Positions 1-7,476 are shown, counted from the first letter of the stretch. The stretch is 64,000 bases of DNA from Flagellimonas sediminis (GCF_010500845.1 NZ_JAAAMI010000009.1:1-64000), one strand, 5' to 3'. Notes: generated from the letters alone by a model not told the origin. Numbers and translations are program-made.

Positions 1-305
1 GAATCAATGAGAAAAAAAATTAAAAATAAACGTTAACTTCAGCACCAAAATGAGTCGATCTCGTGCACTTGATTTGCACTGCTCACTTTCATCCGCCGCA
101 GGTGGTATACATTGACCGCCCTATCCACCTTGATGGATTTGTACGGTCTTCCCATTTATAAGGAAGAAGTTATAGACTATCTTTTGGAGGGTAATTGCGA
201 TAATCAGTTTCTGCTATTTATGTTCTCTTCAAAAGGGTGGATACGGCCAAGAACGAAGAGATGTATTATTTGAATCTTTTCCGTTACATTGATTAAATTT
301 ATACC
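1..305 (+). other. Gene-poor stretch with possible decayed ORF
   Basis: No long ORF. From ATG 133 to the stop at 271-273 a 46-codon frame begins MDLYGLPIYKEEVIDYLLEG. In the neighbouring frame just downstream (about 226-298) another readable tail ends EEMYYLNLFRYID. Read together with one frameshift they would give a continuous peptide, so this may be the broken end of a gene starting left of the window, or simply noise. No RNA gene or strong repeat seen. Confidence 0.25.
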
Positions 306-1094
306 ATGTCGGAAACCCTATATAAAGTACTGGATTTCAGTTGGCCGATAGGCCGACAGTCGTTCAGGGAAGTCATTAGTGAACTGAATGGTCATTCCCC
401 TTCCCACAAAAAGTCTGCGCTTTCAGAAGGGCAACTGAAAACCCTTATCGCGGCTATCTTTACGTATGGACTTCATTATGACGAAGTCCCCAAAGAGCAA
501 AGGGAACTGCTGTTAAAGGCAATTTTGGAAGATAAACAACCGCTGTTTGACCTGTCCCAAACCTTTGGAAGACATCTGATGAACAACCTGGGTAATTCTG
601 CGAAATTACAGCTGGAAGCACTAAAAAATATCGAATATGACTTTAAACGGCCATTGTCCAATGAACCGCTAGTGGATTTTGTAGAAATGGAACTCTTGGA
701 TCAGACCACCTCGTACCGGAAATGGGAATATGGCCGATTCTCCGTAGTTTACATGGCCGCTCATTTATCGAAGCATGTCGGATGGGAAAGTATGGAGAAA
801 ACCGTGAAAGAAAAGAAGCTCCTTCCCGAAGGTTATCTCAAAAGTCTTGGTAAGGAATTGGAAAATGCCCGCTATGGTCTCGATGCCCACGAACAATTAC
901 TGCTACATCTTATCGTAAAGGCCAAGCTCTGGCCAAAAAAGACTACCATGGCCGATTATTTATTGGCGGGTTCGATAACACAACAACACATTTTGGGCCT
1001 CTCCCTCCGGTCCGAAAAACTTGCCAACGCTTTGGTAAATGCTATAGAGCGAACTCCAACCATAAACAGACGCAGGGGCGGCCCTAAATTATGA
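306..1094 (+). CDS. Hypothetical protein, element cargo
   Basis: A 262-residue soluble, mostly helical protein with no signal peptide or membrane segment; I do not recognise the family. Its stop overlaps the ATG of the next gene (ATGA at 1091-1094), so the two are translationally coupled and probably act together. Codon use looks like that of the neighbouring mobilization genes. The C-terminus is basic (RRRGGPK), which could contact nucleic acid, but that is weak evidence. Position next to the oriT-like region suggests a cargo or accessory function of the mobile element. No function assigned. Confidence 0.7.
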   Translation: MSETLYKVLDFSWPIGRQSFREVISELNGHSPSHKKSALSEGQLKTLIAAIFTYGLHYDEVPKEQRELLLKAILEDKQPLFDLSQTFGRHLMNNLGNSAKLQLEALKNIEYDFKRPLSNEPLVDFVEMELLDQTTSYRKWEYGRFSVVYMAAHLSKHVGWESMEKTVKEKKLLPEGYLKSLGKELENARYGLDAHEQLLLHLIVKAKLWPKKTTMADYLLAGSITQQHILGLSLRSEKLANALVNAIERTPTINRRRGGPKL

Positions 1095-1576
1095 TTCCAT
1101 CGGAAAAACTGCTCAGCTATCTGGAAGATTTGGCCAAGAAGGAACATCCCGAGGTCAACGGCAAGGAATATTCCCGATTACAGGTCCTATTGGCCGAGCG
1201 TTTGGTACGCGATGTACAAAATGCCATCGGCATCGCTTCGCAGAAACCGAAACTTTCCCGCAGGAGGGCCTTTATCGTAATCTTGGAAGAACTTTATTAC
1301 AATGTCCCCAACTATCCCAAAGATCTTACCCTTCAAGGTATCCACAGAAGGGCTTCCCAACGGTTCGAATTTATGAACAGAGACGTAAAATCCTTTACAA
1401 CGCCCATGGAGGTGCATCCTAAAGACCCCTGTACTTTTTATGAGGACAACGCACATGGCAAGGCACGCTATAGATCCGCATTAAAGCATCTCGTATTGGA
1501 ATCCCATAGATACTTTGAGGTTCCTGAAGCGGAGGCTTCCCTTAAAATCCTTTTTGAGGACGTAAAACTCTGCTGA
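1091..1576 (+). CDS. Hypothetical protein, coupled to upstream gene
   Basis: A 161-residue charged, helical protein whose start overlaps the preceding stop by four bases. No signal peptide, membrane helix or familiar catalytic motif is visible. A basic stretch around residues 50-60 (QKPKLSRRRAF) and a Tyr/Phe-rich middle are the only notable features. It lies directly upstream of the hairpin-rich region preceding mobC. Tight coupling with the 262-residue partner argues that the pair is one module; I cannot name a function. Confidence 0.65.
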   Translation: MIPSEKLLSYLEDLAKKEHPEVNGKEYSRLQVLLAERLVRDVQNAIGIASQKPKLSRRRAFIVILEELYYNVPNYPKDLTLQGIHRRASQRFEFMNRDVKSFTTPMEVHPKDPCTFYEDNAHGKARYRSALKHLVLESHRYFEVPEAEASLKILFEDVKLC

Positions 1577-1585
1577 ATCGATTTA

Positions 1586-1607
1586 CCGTACAACACTCCG
1601 TGTACGG
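1586..1607. repeat. 7-bp inverted repeat, hairpin upstream of oriT region
   Basis: CCGTACA (1586-1592) and TGTACGG (1601-1607) are perfect inverted repeats around an 8-base loop, ten bases after the stop of the preceding gene. There is no T-run after the stem, so it is not a typical terminator. It could be part of the transfer origin or a weak transcription stop. Confidence 0.5.
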
Positions 1608-1660
1608 CAAAGCCCTTATTGACTTGCGATATGTTTTAGGTTTGGCCTAAGTTAATCGGA

Positions 1661-1720
1661 GGTCACGTAGCAAGTTGTGTTTTTGTAAACAAAAACTGCG
1701 CACTTCGTTTACAAGTGACC
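1661..1720. other. Candidate origin of transfer (oriT) / relaxosome binding region
   Basis: Nested inverted repeats lie immediately before mobC: GGTCAC (1661-1666) with GTGACC (1715-1720), TTGTAAAC (1683-1690) with GTTTACAA (1707-1714), and TTTTTGT (1680-1686) with ACAAAAA (1689-1695). Position directly upstream of mobC and the relaxase gene, and the ability to form alternative hairpins, are typical of oriT regions of Bacteroidota mobilizable elements. The nick site cannot be placed from sequence alone. Confidence 0.6.
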
Positions 1721-1747
1721 TTTGGAACAATACCAAATTCATGGCAA

Positions 1748-2095
1748 ATGGCAAGACCTAAAAAGGACATATCAAAACAAAGGACGATTGTCATCGCTTT
1801 TAGGGTTTCACAAAGCGAATACTTGATCATTACCAATAATGCGGAGACAATTGGATTATCCGTTGCCGAGTATATCCGAAGAAAATGTACAGGAAAATCC
1901 TTGCCGACCAAAAAGGTAAGCCCATTGGACCGGAAACTTTTTGTCGAGCTGAGCCGGGTGGGAAACAACCTGAACCAACTTGCAAGGGTGTCAAACTCAG
2001 GTATCCGTGACCCGTTCAATATCATTAAACAATTGGAGGAGGTAAAAATGCTATTGAAACAGCTCAAATCAAATATAGCGAACAATGATAGGTAA
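1748..2095 (+). CDS. mobC: Mobilization relaxosome accessory protein, MobC family
   Basis: MobC proteins bind oriT and help the relaxase open the DNA strands. The product (about 115 residues from ATG 1748; an upstream in-frame ATG at 1715 would overlap the oriT repeats) has an N-terminal basic ribbon-helix-helix-like part (MARPKKD... IAFRVSQSEYLII) and the family signature LSRVGNNLNQLAR near the C-terminus. The gene overlaps the relaxase start by 11 bases, the usual MobC-relaxase arrangement. I chose 1748 because MARPKKD matches the normal start of this family and leaves the oriT hairpins untranslated. Confidence 0.85.
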   Translation: MARPKKDISKQRTIVIAFRVSQSEYLIITNNAETIGLSVAEYIRRKCTGKSLPTKKVSPLDRKLFVELSRVGNNLNQLARVSNSGIRDPFNIIKQLEEVKMLLKQLKSNIANNDR

Positions 2096-3134
2096 GATAA
2101 CAATAGGGAAAGATTTCTATGGTCTTCTGGTCTACAATGAAAAAAAGGTAAACGAAGGAGTAGGATATGTCATCGATTCCAATATCGGGCATTCCACAGC
2201 GGTAAACATGACACAGGAATTCAATTTGATCAGGCAATTGCGTCCGGGACTTGGGAATGCGGTCCTTCATGTCTCCCTAAACCTTCCTTATTCGGATTTC
2301 TTGGACGATAAGGAGTTCGCCTCGTTCGGTTGCGACTATCTGATGGAGATGGGTTTTGACAACAACCAGTTCATCATGTACCGCCATACCGACACAGAAC
2401 ACGAACATATCCATATAGTGGCCAACAGGGTCAGGTATTCTGGCAGGATAACAAGTGATAGCATCATCAAAAGAAGAAGTCGGGAAGTGCTCAATGATCT
2501 GGAAAGGAAATATGGACTGACCCAAATTCTGTTAAAGAACGGAACCAAAAAGTCACTTAGCCAAAAGGAAATCGAGAAAACCCTGAGAACAGGTAATCTG
2601 CCCATCAAACTTATCCTTCAGGATAAAATTGGTTTAGCAATCGAAAAAGCATCGAATACGTCTGAATTTATTTCAATGCTCGAATCGAACGGTATTTCGT
2701 CCAGGTTCAATATAAGCAAGACCACGGGCAGGGTCTCGGGCATATCGTTCAACCATCAGGGCATAGTGTACAAAGGCAGTACGCTTGGCAAAAAATATTC
2801 ATGGAACAGTATCGTAAAACAAATCGATTATGGGCAAGACAGAGACCGTTCAATTATACTATCGGCTAATGGAAAAGAACGGGGAACTGATAGAGTTGGC
2901 GAAGGAAACCTTGGAACGGCAATCAAACCTGAGCCAAGAAGTGAGGGAGTTGCAAAAGGCACTGAAGATCTTGCTCAACAATCAAAAGGTCATGTGGGAA
3001 AAATTGAGGGAAATGGAATGACCGGGCCTGTGGCAAATGAAACGGAGTGGACCCCTTTCAAACTGGAACTCAAAGATGATATTAATAAGAAAAAGTCCAA
3101 AAGAAAGAAGAAAAGGAAAGGGCTGGGTCTGTAG
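2085..3134 (+). CDS. Relaxase / mobilization nuclease (MOBP-like, MobB type)
   Basis: Nicks oriT and pilots the single strand during conjugal mobilization. The three-histidine metal-binding motif is clear at residues 101-114 (HTDTEHEHIHIVAN: H101, H108 and H110 type arrangement). The N-terminal segment has tyrosines at residues 12, 16 and 28 (DFYGLLVYNEK, GVGYVID), candidates for the nicking residue. About 250 residues form the nuclease domain. The last 90 residues are charged, low-complexity and end in a Lys-rich tail (KKKSKRKKKRK); in that part a second ORF runs in another frame (2830-3021). Length of 349 is on the short side for the family. Overlaps mobC. Confidence 0.88.
   Translation: MIGKITIGKDFYGLLVYNEKKVNEGVGYVIDSNIGHSTAVNMTQEFNLIRQLRPGLGNAVLHVSLNLPYSDFLDDKEFASFGCDYLMEMGFDNNQFIMYRHTDTEHEHIHIVANRVRYSGRITSDSIIKRRSREVLNDLERKYGLTQILLKNGTKKSLSQKEIEKTLRTGNLPIKLILQDKIGLAIEKASNTSEFISMLESNGISSRFNISKTTGRVSGISFNHQGIVYKGSTLGKKYSWNSIVKQIDYGQDRDRSIILSANGKERGTDRVGEGNLGTAIKPEPRSEGVAKGTEDLAQQSKGHVGKIEGNGMTGPVANETEWTPFKLELKDDINKKKSKRKKKRKGLGL
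2830..3021 (+). CDS. Putative overlapping small coiled-coil protein
   Basis: A 63-residue frame begins at ATG 2830 entirely inside the relaxase gene, in the +1 frame. The peptide is strongly amphipathic with a heptad-like Leu/Ile pattern (ELIELAKETLERQ, LSQEVRELQKALKILL), while the relaxase frame over the same bases is low-complexity. That contrast suggests the small frame is the constrained one. It could be a small relaxosome partner or regulator. No family recognised; expression is not shown. Confidence 0.45.
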   Translation: MGKTETVQLYYRLMEKNGELIELAKETLERQSNLSQEVRELQKALKILLNNQKVMWEKLREME

Positions 3135-3145
3135 AACATGAACTT

Positions 3146-3451
3146 ATGAAAGATAACAACAAGCAGGAACATTCAGGATTGTCCCCTTCCGAGATCCAGG
3201 TATTGGAAATGGTACGCAGCAAAAGGTTCCTATCCATCAAACTGATCATCAAAAATGGGGAGGTCGATGCCATTGAAGGTCTGGAACGATTGGACACAGG
3301 GGAGCGTATCATTGATATGTTGAAACAACATGATTTTCAAAATCTGGAGATCAAACAGAGCAATGGTAAGATTGTCTGTGTGAACAGGATCTTTAGAAAA
3401 AAGATCGGCCCTGCTCAAAAAACCCAAAAGTTGTTGACCGACAACCCATAA
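3146..3451 (+). CDS. Hypothetical small protein in mobilization operon
   Basis: A 101-residue protein starting 11 bases after the relaxase stop, so probably in the same transcript. The N-terminal half is helical (SPSEIQVLEMVRSKRF); the middle alternates strands and a helix (LIIKNGEVDAIEGLE, ERIIDMLKQHDFQNLEIKQSNGKIVCVNR), suggesting a compact alpha/beta fold, perhaps DNA binding. No signal peptide. I do not recognise a named family. Conserved position behind the relaxase suggests an element maintenance role. Confidence 0.65.
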   Translation: MKDNNKQEHSGLSPSEIQVLEMVRSKRFLSIKLIIKNGEVDAIEGLERLDTGERIIDMLKQHDFQNLEIKQSNGKIVCVNRIFRKKIGPAQKTQKLLTDNP

Positions 3452-3467
3452 GTATGGAATAAAACAA

Positions 3468-3485
3468 TGATCCCACAAGGGATCA
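3468..3485. repeat. Perfect short hairpin, possible terminator
   Basis: TGATCCC-ACAA-GGGATCA is a perfect 7-bp stem with a 4-base loop, 17 bases after the stop of the preceding gene. There is no clear T-run on the plus strand, so termination would be weak or factor dependent. Confidence 0.4.
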
Positions 3486-3571
3486 GATCGATTAAAAAAG
3501 GTAAATTAAAGCCTGCTTTACAAATACGGTAGTGACCTTCAAGATTCAGGAGCTATTGCCATTTATAGGAA

Positions 3572-3769
3572 ATGTCAAACCCGATAATCGAGCTAAAGCG
3601 GAAAAACAGAACATTCAACAGTACGTGGCTCAAGACATTTAATGGTTTTGAGGATTGTTCGGAGGAAGAAGCGGAAAAGATTGTGGAGCAACTCAAACAA
3701 CTGGCCGATATAGTCTGCGGCCATGTCCAAAGAACAGAGCATGAACGTACCGATCAAAAAGGCTTTTGA
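3572..3769 (+). CDS. Small hypothetical protein
   Basis: A 65-residue acidic-helical protein (CSEEEAEKIVEQLKQLADIVC in the middle). The gene is separated from the preceding hairpin by about 90 bases and precedes the first fic gene by 60 bases. Small proteins directly before fic genes sometimes act as antitoxins. Here, though, both Fic proteins carry their own inhibitory helix, so that role is not needed and is speculative. No named family recognised. Confidence 0.5.
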   Translation: MSNPIIELKRKNRTFNSTWLKTFNGFEDCSEEEAEKIVEQLKQLADIVCGHVQRTEHERTDQKGF

Positions 3770-3829
3770 CTTTTTTGCAAAGAACAGGGATAAAGTTTTA
3801 AATTAGATTGCCATAAAATAGATGGAGCC

Positions 3830-4645
3830 ATGAGAAATGACCTTAAAGAGCTGATCGATATAAAGGAAAGGTACCTGGAACTGTCCAAGGGCGTTCTGGA
3901 CTACGACAAGTTCAACCAATATGCCATTACCCATCACAGCACCGTGATCGAAGGGTCGACCCTCTCATTGGAGGAAACGTTCATTTTGCTGGACAAAGGC
4001 CTGACGCCCAACAACCGTCCATTGGAACACTCCCTAATGGCCACGGACCATCTCAAGGCCCTCAAGCTGATCATCGAGTGGGCCAAATCCAAAAAAATCC
4101 TTGAAAGCAAGGATATCCGGGAGCTATCGGCAACTATAATGAAAGGGACCGGCTCCAAGATATCGACCATGGCCGGGGATTTTGATTCGTCCAAAGGGGA
4201 TTTCAGAAAGGCGACTGTCAGAAATGAGGATAGGATCTTTATGGATCAGGCCAAAGTTCCCGGAGAGGTCGATCGCCTAATGCGGGAACTGTCATCGACC
4301 ATCAATGGGAAAAAGGACTTTGTCGGCAGCAACCTACTTGCATTTGACATCCATTTCCAGATGGTCTCGATACATCCCTTTGCCGATGGCAATGGAAGGC
4401 TCTCCAGATTATTGATGAACTATGTGCAACTTTTTCATGGCCACCCTATGACGGTAGTTTTTCCGGAAGACAGGAGACAGTATTTTGATGCCCTGGAAAA
4501 CACAAGGAGAGGCGAGGACATTTCAATATTCAGGAATTTTATGTTAAATCAAGCAAAAAAATATTTTGAACGGGAAATAGGGATTTTGAGCAAGGAGCAA
4601 AAACGTTCCAAATCAAAAGACCGTGGAATTTCATTTATCTTTTGA
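3830..4645 (+). CDS. Fic family protein (self-inhibited AMP transferase type)
   Basis: Fic proteins transfer AMP or a related group onto hydroxyl side chains of target proteins. The core motif HPFADGNGRLSR starts at H182 and contains the catalytic His, the acidic metal ligand and the phosphate-binding Arg residues. An N-terminal inhibitory motif S/T-xxx-E-G is present at residues 37-42 (STVIEG), placing it with Fic proteins whose inhibitory helix is in the same chain. At 271 residues it is a compact single-domain protein with no winged-helix extension. A second Fic gene follows after six bases. Likely cargo of the mobile element: stress modulation, host interference or defence are possible; the target is unknown. 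Confidence 0.88.
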   Translation: MRNDLKELIDIKERYLELSKGVLDYDKFNQYAITHHSTVIEGSTLSLEETFILLDKGLTPNNRPLEHSLMATDHLKALKLIIEWAKSKKILESKDIRELSATIMKGTGSKISTMAGDFDSSKGDFRKATVRNEDRIFMDQAKVPGEVDRLMRELSSTINGKKDFVGSNLLAFDIHFQMVSIHPFADGNGRLSRLLMNYVQLFHGHPMTVVFPEDRRQYFDALENTRRGEDISIFRNFMLNQAKKYFEREIGILSKEQKRSKSKDRGISFIF

Positions 4646-4651
4646 ATATAA

Positions 4652-5617
4652 ATGACCAATGATCGGACGGGTACCGGAAACAATTATTGGATATTTGAAG
4701 GGCAGTCCAAGAGCGGCCCACGACCCGATGGCAATTCGTGTCATTTCATTGACGATTGCCTTAATATCATAAATTTTGAATTAATGATGGAAGGAAAGGA
4801 TCCGTTTGTAACGATCAGAAAAGAATACGATTCATTGAGGGAGGAATACGATGAAACCATCGTATCGGCCTTTGATGCAGATGATTTCAAAAGATACAAT
4901 GAAATCCTGTTCTCGGCCCATAGTTGTGGCATTGAGGGCAATAGCTTCAGTGTCGACGATACCAGGGAGCTTAAGGAAAAGGGATATGCCGTTAACCTTG
5001 TCAACAAGACTTTACTGGAGGCCTTCGAAATAATGGATCATTTCGATGCGTACGGTCATATGCTGGAAAACCATGGTTCCGAATTGAACGAATCCTTTGT
5101 CAAAACTATCCATAGAATAGCCACCAAAAATACTTTGCCATATAAAGGGCATAGGCCCGGGGAATATGCCAAGACCCAAATGGCCGCCGGCGATACCATA
5201 TTTCGTGACACAAAAAGGGCCATAGCGAACATGCCCAGGCTTTTGTCCAGTTTTGACGATGCAATCAGAGACAGAAAAGTGCCCCCTTTGGAGTTGAGCG
5301 CCATATTCCATAAAATGTTCATTTACAGCCATCCCTTTCCCGATGGCAATGGAAGGGTGGGCCGGTTGATATCCAATTTTATTCTGGAGAAATTCAAACA
5401 TCCCCATGTGATCATTTTGAAGGAGGAAAGGCAAAACTATATCGATGCCCTCAAAGCTTCGGAGAAGCACAACAATATGTTGCCGATAATCAACTTCTTT
5501 TATGATACCTCCATCAAAAGGATGCAAAAGGAAATAGATCAAAAAAAAAACCTTTCGAAGAATTTCAACCTGGGTATCAAAAACGGAAGAAAGAGTAACA
5601 AGGGCATTTCATACTGA
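4652..5617 (+). CDS. Second Fic family protein, tandem with the first
   Basis: The catalytic motif HPFPDGNGRVGR starts at H227, and an inhibitory S-xxx-E-G motif is at residues 91-96 (SCGIEG). The 321-residue chain has a longer N-terminal part than its neighbour; a second start at the MMEGKD methionines would shorten it by about 45 residues. The two Fic proteins share only general family features, so they are not a recent duplication. The six-base gap to the upstream fic gene indicates one transcript. Lys/Asn-rich C-terminal tail. The pairing may mean two different protein targets or cross-regulation. Confidence 0.88.
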   Translation: MTNDRTGTGNNYWIFEGQSKSGPRPDGNSCHFIDDCLNIINFELMMEGKDPFVTIRKEYDSLREEYDETIVSAFDADDFKRYNEILFSAHSCGIEGNSFSVDDTRELKEKGYAVNLVNKTLLEAFEIMDHFDAYGHMLENHGSELNESFVKTIHRIATKNTLPYKGHRPGEYAKTQMAAGDTIFRDTKRAIANMPRLLSSFDDAIRDRKVPPLELSAIFHKMFIYSHPFPDGNGRVGRLISNFILEKFKHPHVIILKEERQNYIDALKASEKHNNMLPIINFFYDTSIKRMQKEIDQKKNLSKNFNLGIKNGRKSNKGISY

Positions 5618-5620
5618 AGT

Positions 5621-5713
5621 GTGGAAAATGAACAGATTTTGCTAGATGGATTGTCCATGGCAAGGGGCAATACCGAGGAAATCTTGGAACAACCTAAAAA
5701 ACTGATAACATAG
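5621..5713 (+). CDS. Possible very short ORF before the recombinase
   Basis: A GTG-initiated 30-codon frame (VENEQILLDGLSMARGNTEE...) occupies most of the gap between the second fic gene and the recombinase. It reads as a plausible acidic peptide but has no recognised relative. It could be chance; the gap is only 112 bases. Confidence 0.15.
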   Translation: MENEQILLDGLSMARGNTEEILEQPKKLIT

Positions 5714-5729
5714 CCCAAAAAGAGAGCAT

Positions 5730-7439
5730 ATGAACTTAGAGGTATTCGGTCAATTTGCGAAAAAGGAAAAAGGAAGGATAATAGGGAAAAACAACACGGC
5801 CGTTATCTACACCCGTGTTTCCAGTAAGGAGCAATTTGACAACAATGCCAGCCTAACGACCCAACTCAAATATTGCCAGGAATATGCAATTCGAAAAGAA
5901 TTGGAAGTATTGGAATATTTCGGGGGCACCTATGAATCCGCAAAGAGCGATGAGCGCAGGGAGTTCCAAAGGATGCTCAGCTATGTCAAAAGGAGAAAGG
6001 ACATCGGCTATATCATCGTCTATTCCTATGACAGGTTTTCCAGAACGGGTGCGAACGGTGCCTACATCAGCGAACAGTTAAAAAAGCAGGGGGTGGCCGT
6101 TATCTCGGCCACCCAGGAAATCGATGTGACCACAAGTGCGGGTACGTTCCAGGAAAACCTGTACCATATGTTCTCCCACTTCGACAACCAGATCCGTAGG
6201 GACAAATCCATTACCGGAATGCGGGAGAAGCTGCGGAGGGGCCATTGGACGGGTGCCTATCCATTTGGGTATACCAATACGAATCCCGGGAAAGGGAAGA
6301 TCCCGAATTTTGTGGTCTCGGAGGAAGGAAGATTGCTCAAACAGGCTTTTTTATGGAAGGCAAATTCCAATATGTCCCATGTCGAGATTGCAGAACGACT
6401 TAAAGACAAGGGCCTGGACATACATGCAAAAAGATTGACGGACCTTTTCAGGAACCCGTTCTATTGTGGGCTTATCGTGAACAGTCTTATTCCCGGTGAA
6501 GTAATCCAGGGGAAACACGAGGCCCTCATATCGAAAGAAATGTTCCTTAAGATCCACAATCTGCTCCATGCAGGTGAACCACCGAAGAAATATTCGTTCG
6601 ATGACGAAAACCTGCCGTTGAAGATGTTTGTCAGATCTTCGGTCTGTGGAACGCCCTACACTGGATATATCGTGAAGAAAAAAGGCCTGTACTATTACAA
6701 GAACAGGCGCAAGGGCAGCAAGGAGAACAGAAGTGCCAATAAGCTCCATAAAGAGTTCCTGAACGTATTGGGCAGGTTTACACTGGCCGACAAAAAGTAT
6801 ATCGGACCTTTGACCGATATCATACACGATACCTTGATCGATAAAAACCAAGAGGCACTTGAGGATCAAAAGCGGTTGACCAAAGAACTCGGCCAACTTA
6901 AAGAAAGGATGGACACATTGGAGAGAAGATATGTCTTGCTGAACGAGATCACAAAGTCCCAGTACGACCTTTTCATGCCGGAACTGAAAGCCGAACAAAG
7001 GGAACTGGAGGTGAAAATGGAAAATGGGGAAATAAATAGTTCGAACCTCAAAAAGTCCGTGAAATTGGCACTTCATTACGCCTGTAACCTGCCTTCATTG
7101 TGGAAGTTAGGGGATTTGGAAACCAAAAGGGCCATACAATATATGGTGTTCCCCGACGGGATTGGGTATGACTTCAAAAACAAGCGAGTTCGAACTTTTC
7201 GGGTCAATGAGATTTTTGGCGCAATCTCTTTGTTTTCAGGGGATTTGAAGGGCAAAGGAAAAGGGGACTTCCACTCAATTTGCAGAAAATCCCCTTTAGT
7301 GATCGCGGAAGGATTCGAACCTTCGACCGTCTGCTTAGAAGGCAGATGCTCTATCCAGCTGAGCTACGCGACCCAACTTTGCGGGTGCAAAGATACTAAT
7401 GTCAACCGTTGTAAAAAATATTTTTTTTGTTTCTTCTAA
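5730..7439 (+). CDS. Large serine recombinase (site-specific integrase)
   Basis: Integrates and excises the element. N-terminal resolvase domain with catalytic Ser31 in YTRVSSKEQ and the downstream SYDRFSRTG motif. The recombinase domain follows (RRGHWTGAYPFGYTN), then a zinc-ribbon-like region (SSVCGTPYTGYIVKKKGLYYYKNR) and a coiled coil (about residues 375-435). In the ribbon only one of the expected Cys residues remains (others are Ser/Asn), so metal binding is doubtful. The frame continues antisense through tRNA-Arg: residues 524-548 are encoded by tRNA bases and 549-569 by chromosomal flank. The natural C-terminus therefore depends on the integration site. Confidence 0.93.
   Translation: MNLEVFGQFAKKEKGRIIGKNNTAVIYTRVSSKEQFDNNASLTTQLKYCQEYAIRKELEVLEYFGGTYESAKSDERREFQRMLSYVKRRKDIGYIIVYSYDRFSRTGANGAYISEQLKKQGVAVISATQEIDVTTSAGTFQENLYHMFSHFDNQIRRDKSITGMREKLRRGHWTGAYPFGYTNTNPGKGKIPNFVVSEEGRLLKQAFLWKANSNMSHVEIAERLKDKGLDIHAKRLTDLFRNPFYCGLIVNSLIPGEVIQGKHEALISKEMFLKIHNLLHAGEPPKKYSFDDENLPLKMFVRSSVCGTPYTGYIVKKKGLYYYKNRRKGSKENRSANKLHKEFLNVLGRFTLADKKYIGPLTDIIHDTLIDKNQEALEDQKRLTKELGQLKERMDTLERRYVLLNEITKSQYDLFMPELKAEQRELEVKMENGEINSSNLKKSVKLALHYACNLPSLWKLGDLETKRAIQYMVFPDGIGYDFKNKRVRTFRVNEIFGAISLFSGDLKGKGKGDFHSICRKSPLVIAEGFEPSTVCLEGRCSIQLSYATQLCGCKDTNVNRCKKYFFCFF
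7260..7297 (-). terminator. Inverted repeat just downstream of tRNA-Arg
   Basis: AAAGGGGA (7260-7267) and TCCCCTTT (7290-7297) form a perfect 8-bp stem. On the minus strand it begins three bases after the tRNA 3' end and is followed by a pyrimidine-rich run (CCTTTTCC), so it can serve as the tRNA terminator. It lies inside the recombinase coding frame and is probably contributed by the mobile element. Confidence 0.5.
7300..7373 (-). tRNA. tRNA-Arg (anticodon TCT)
   Basis: The minus strand folds into a complete cloverleaf: acceptor GGTCGCG with CGCGATC (one G-T pair), D stem GCTC/GAGC, anticodon stem TCTGC/GCAGA with loop CTTCTAA giving anticodon TCT, T stem GAAGG/CCTTC with loop TTCGAAT, discriminator A. 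CCA is not encoded. It reads AGA codons. The 3' part is the likely attachment site of the mobile element to its left, since the integrase gene abuts and overlaps it. The tRNA stays intact after integration, as is usual for tRNA-targeting elements. Confidence 0.95.
7388..7418 (-). promoter_or_regulatory. Bacteroidota-type promoter of tRNA-Arg
   Basis: On the minus strand TATCTTTG (7395-7388) matches the TAnnTTTG -7 element, 14 bases before the tRNA. A T-rich TTTTTTAC (7418-7411) sits at the -33 distance but matches the TTTG consensus only loosely. Confidence 0.6.
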
Positions 7440-7476
7440 GATTTCAAGAAATCACCGATCAAACATTCATTAAATA

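Larger units (their letters stand above)
1..7300. mobile_element. Integrative mobilizable element (right part), inserted at tRNA-Arg
   Basis: Seen: a co-directional plus-strand block with an oriT-like region, MobC, a relaxase, small unknown genes, two Fic proteins and a large serine recombinase, ending at the 3' end of a tRNA-Arg gene. There are no type IV secretion genes in the visible part, so it would need a helper conjugative element to transfer, if the part beyond the left edge also lacks them. Genes to the right of the tRNA are ordinary chromosomal metabolism on the other strand. The left boundary and the second attachment site are outside the window. Inferred right boundary: within or at the 3' end of the tRNA gene. 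Confidence 0.75.

Noticed and set aside
7299..7374. Acceptor stem starting one base earlier in tRNA-Arg
   Set aside because: It gives a G-A mismatch at the first pair; the 7300-7373 fold pairs completely with discriminator A.
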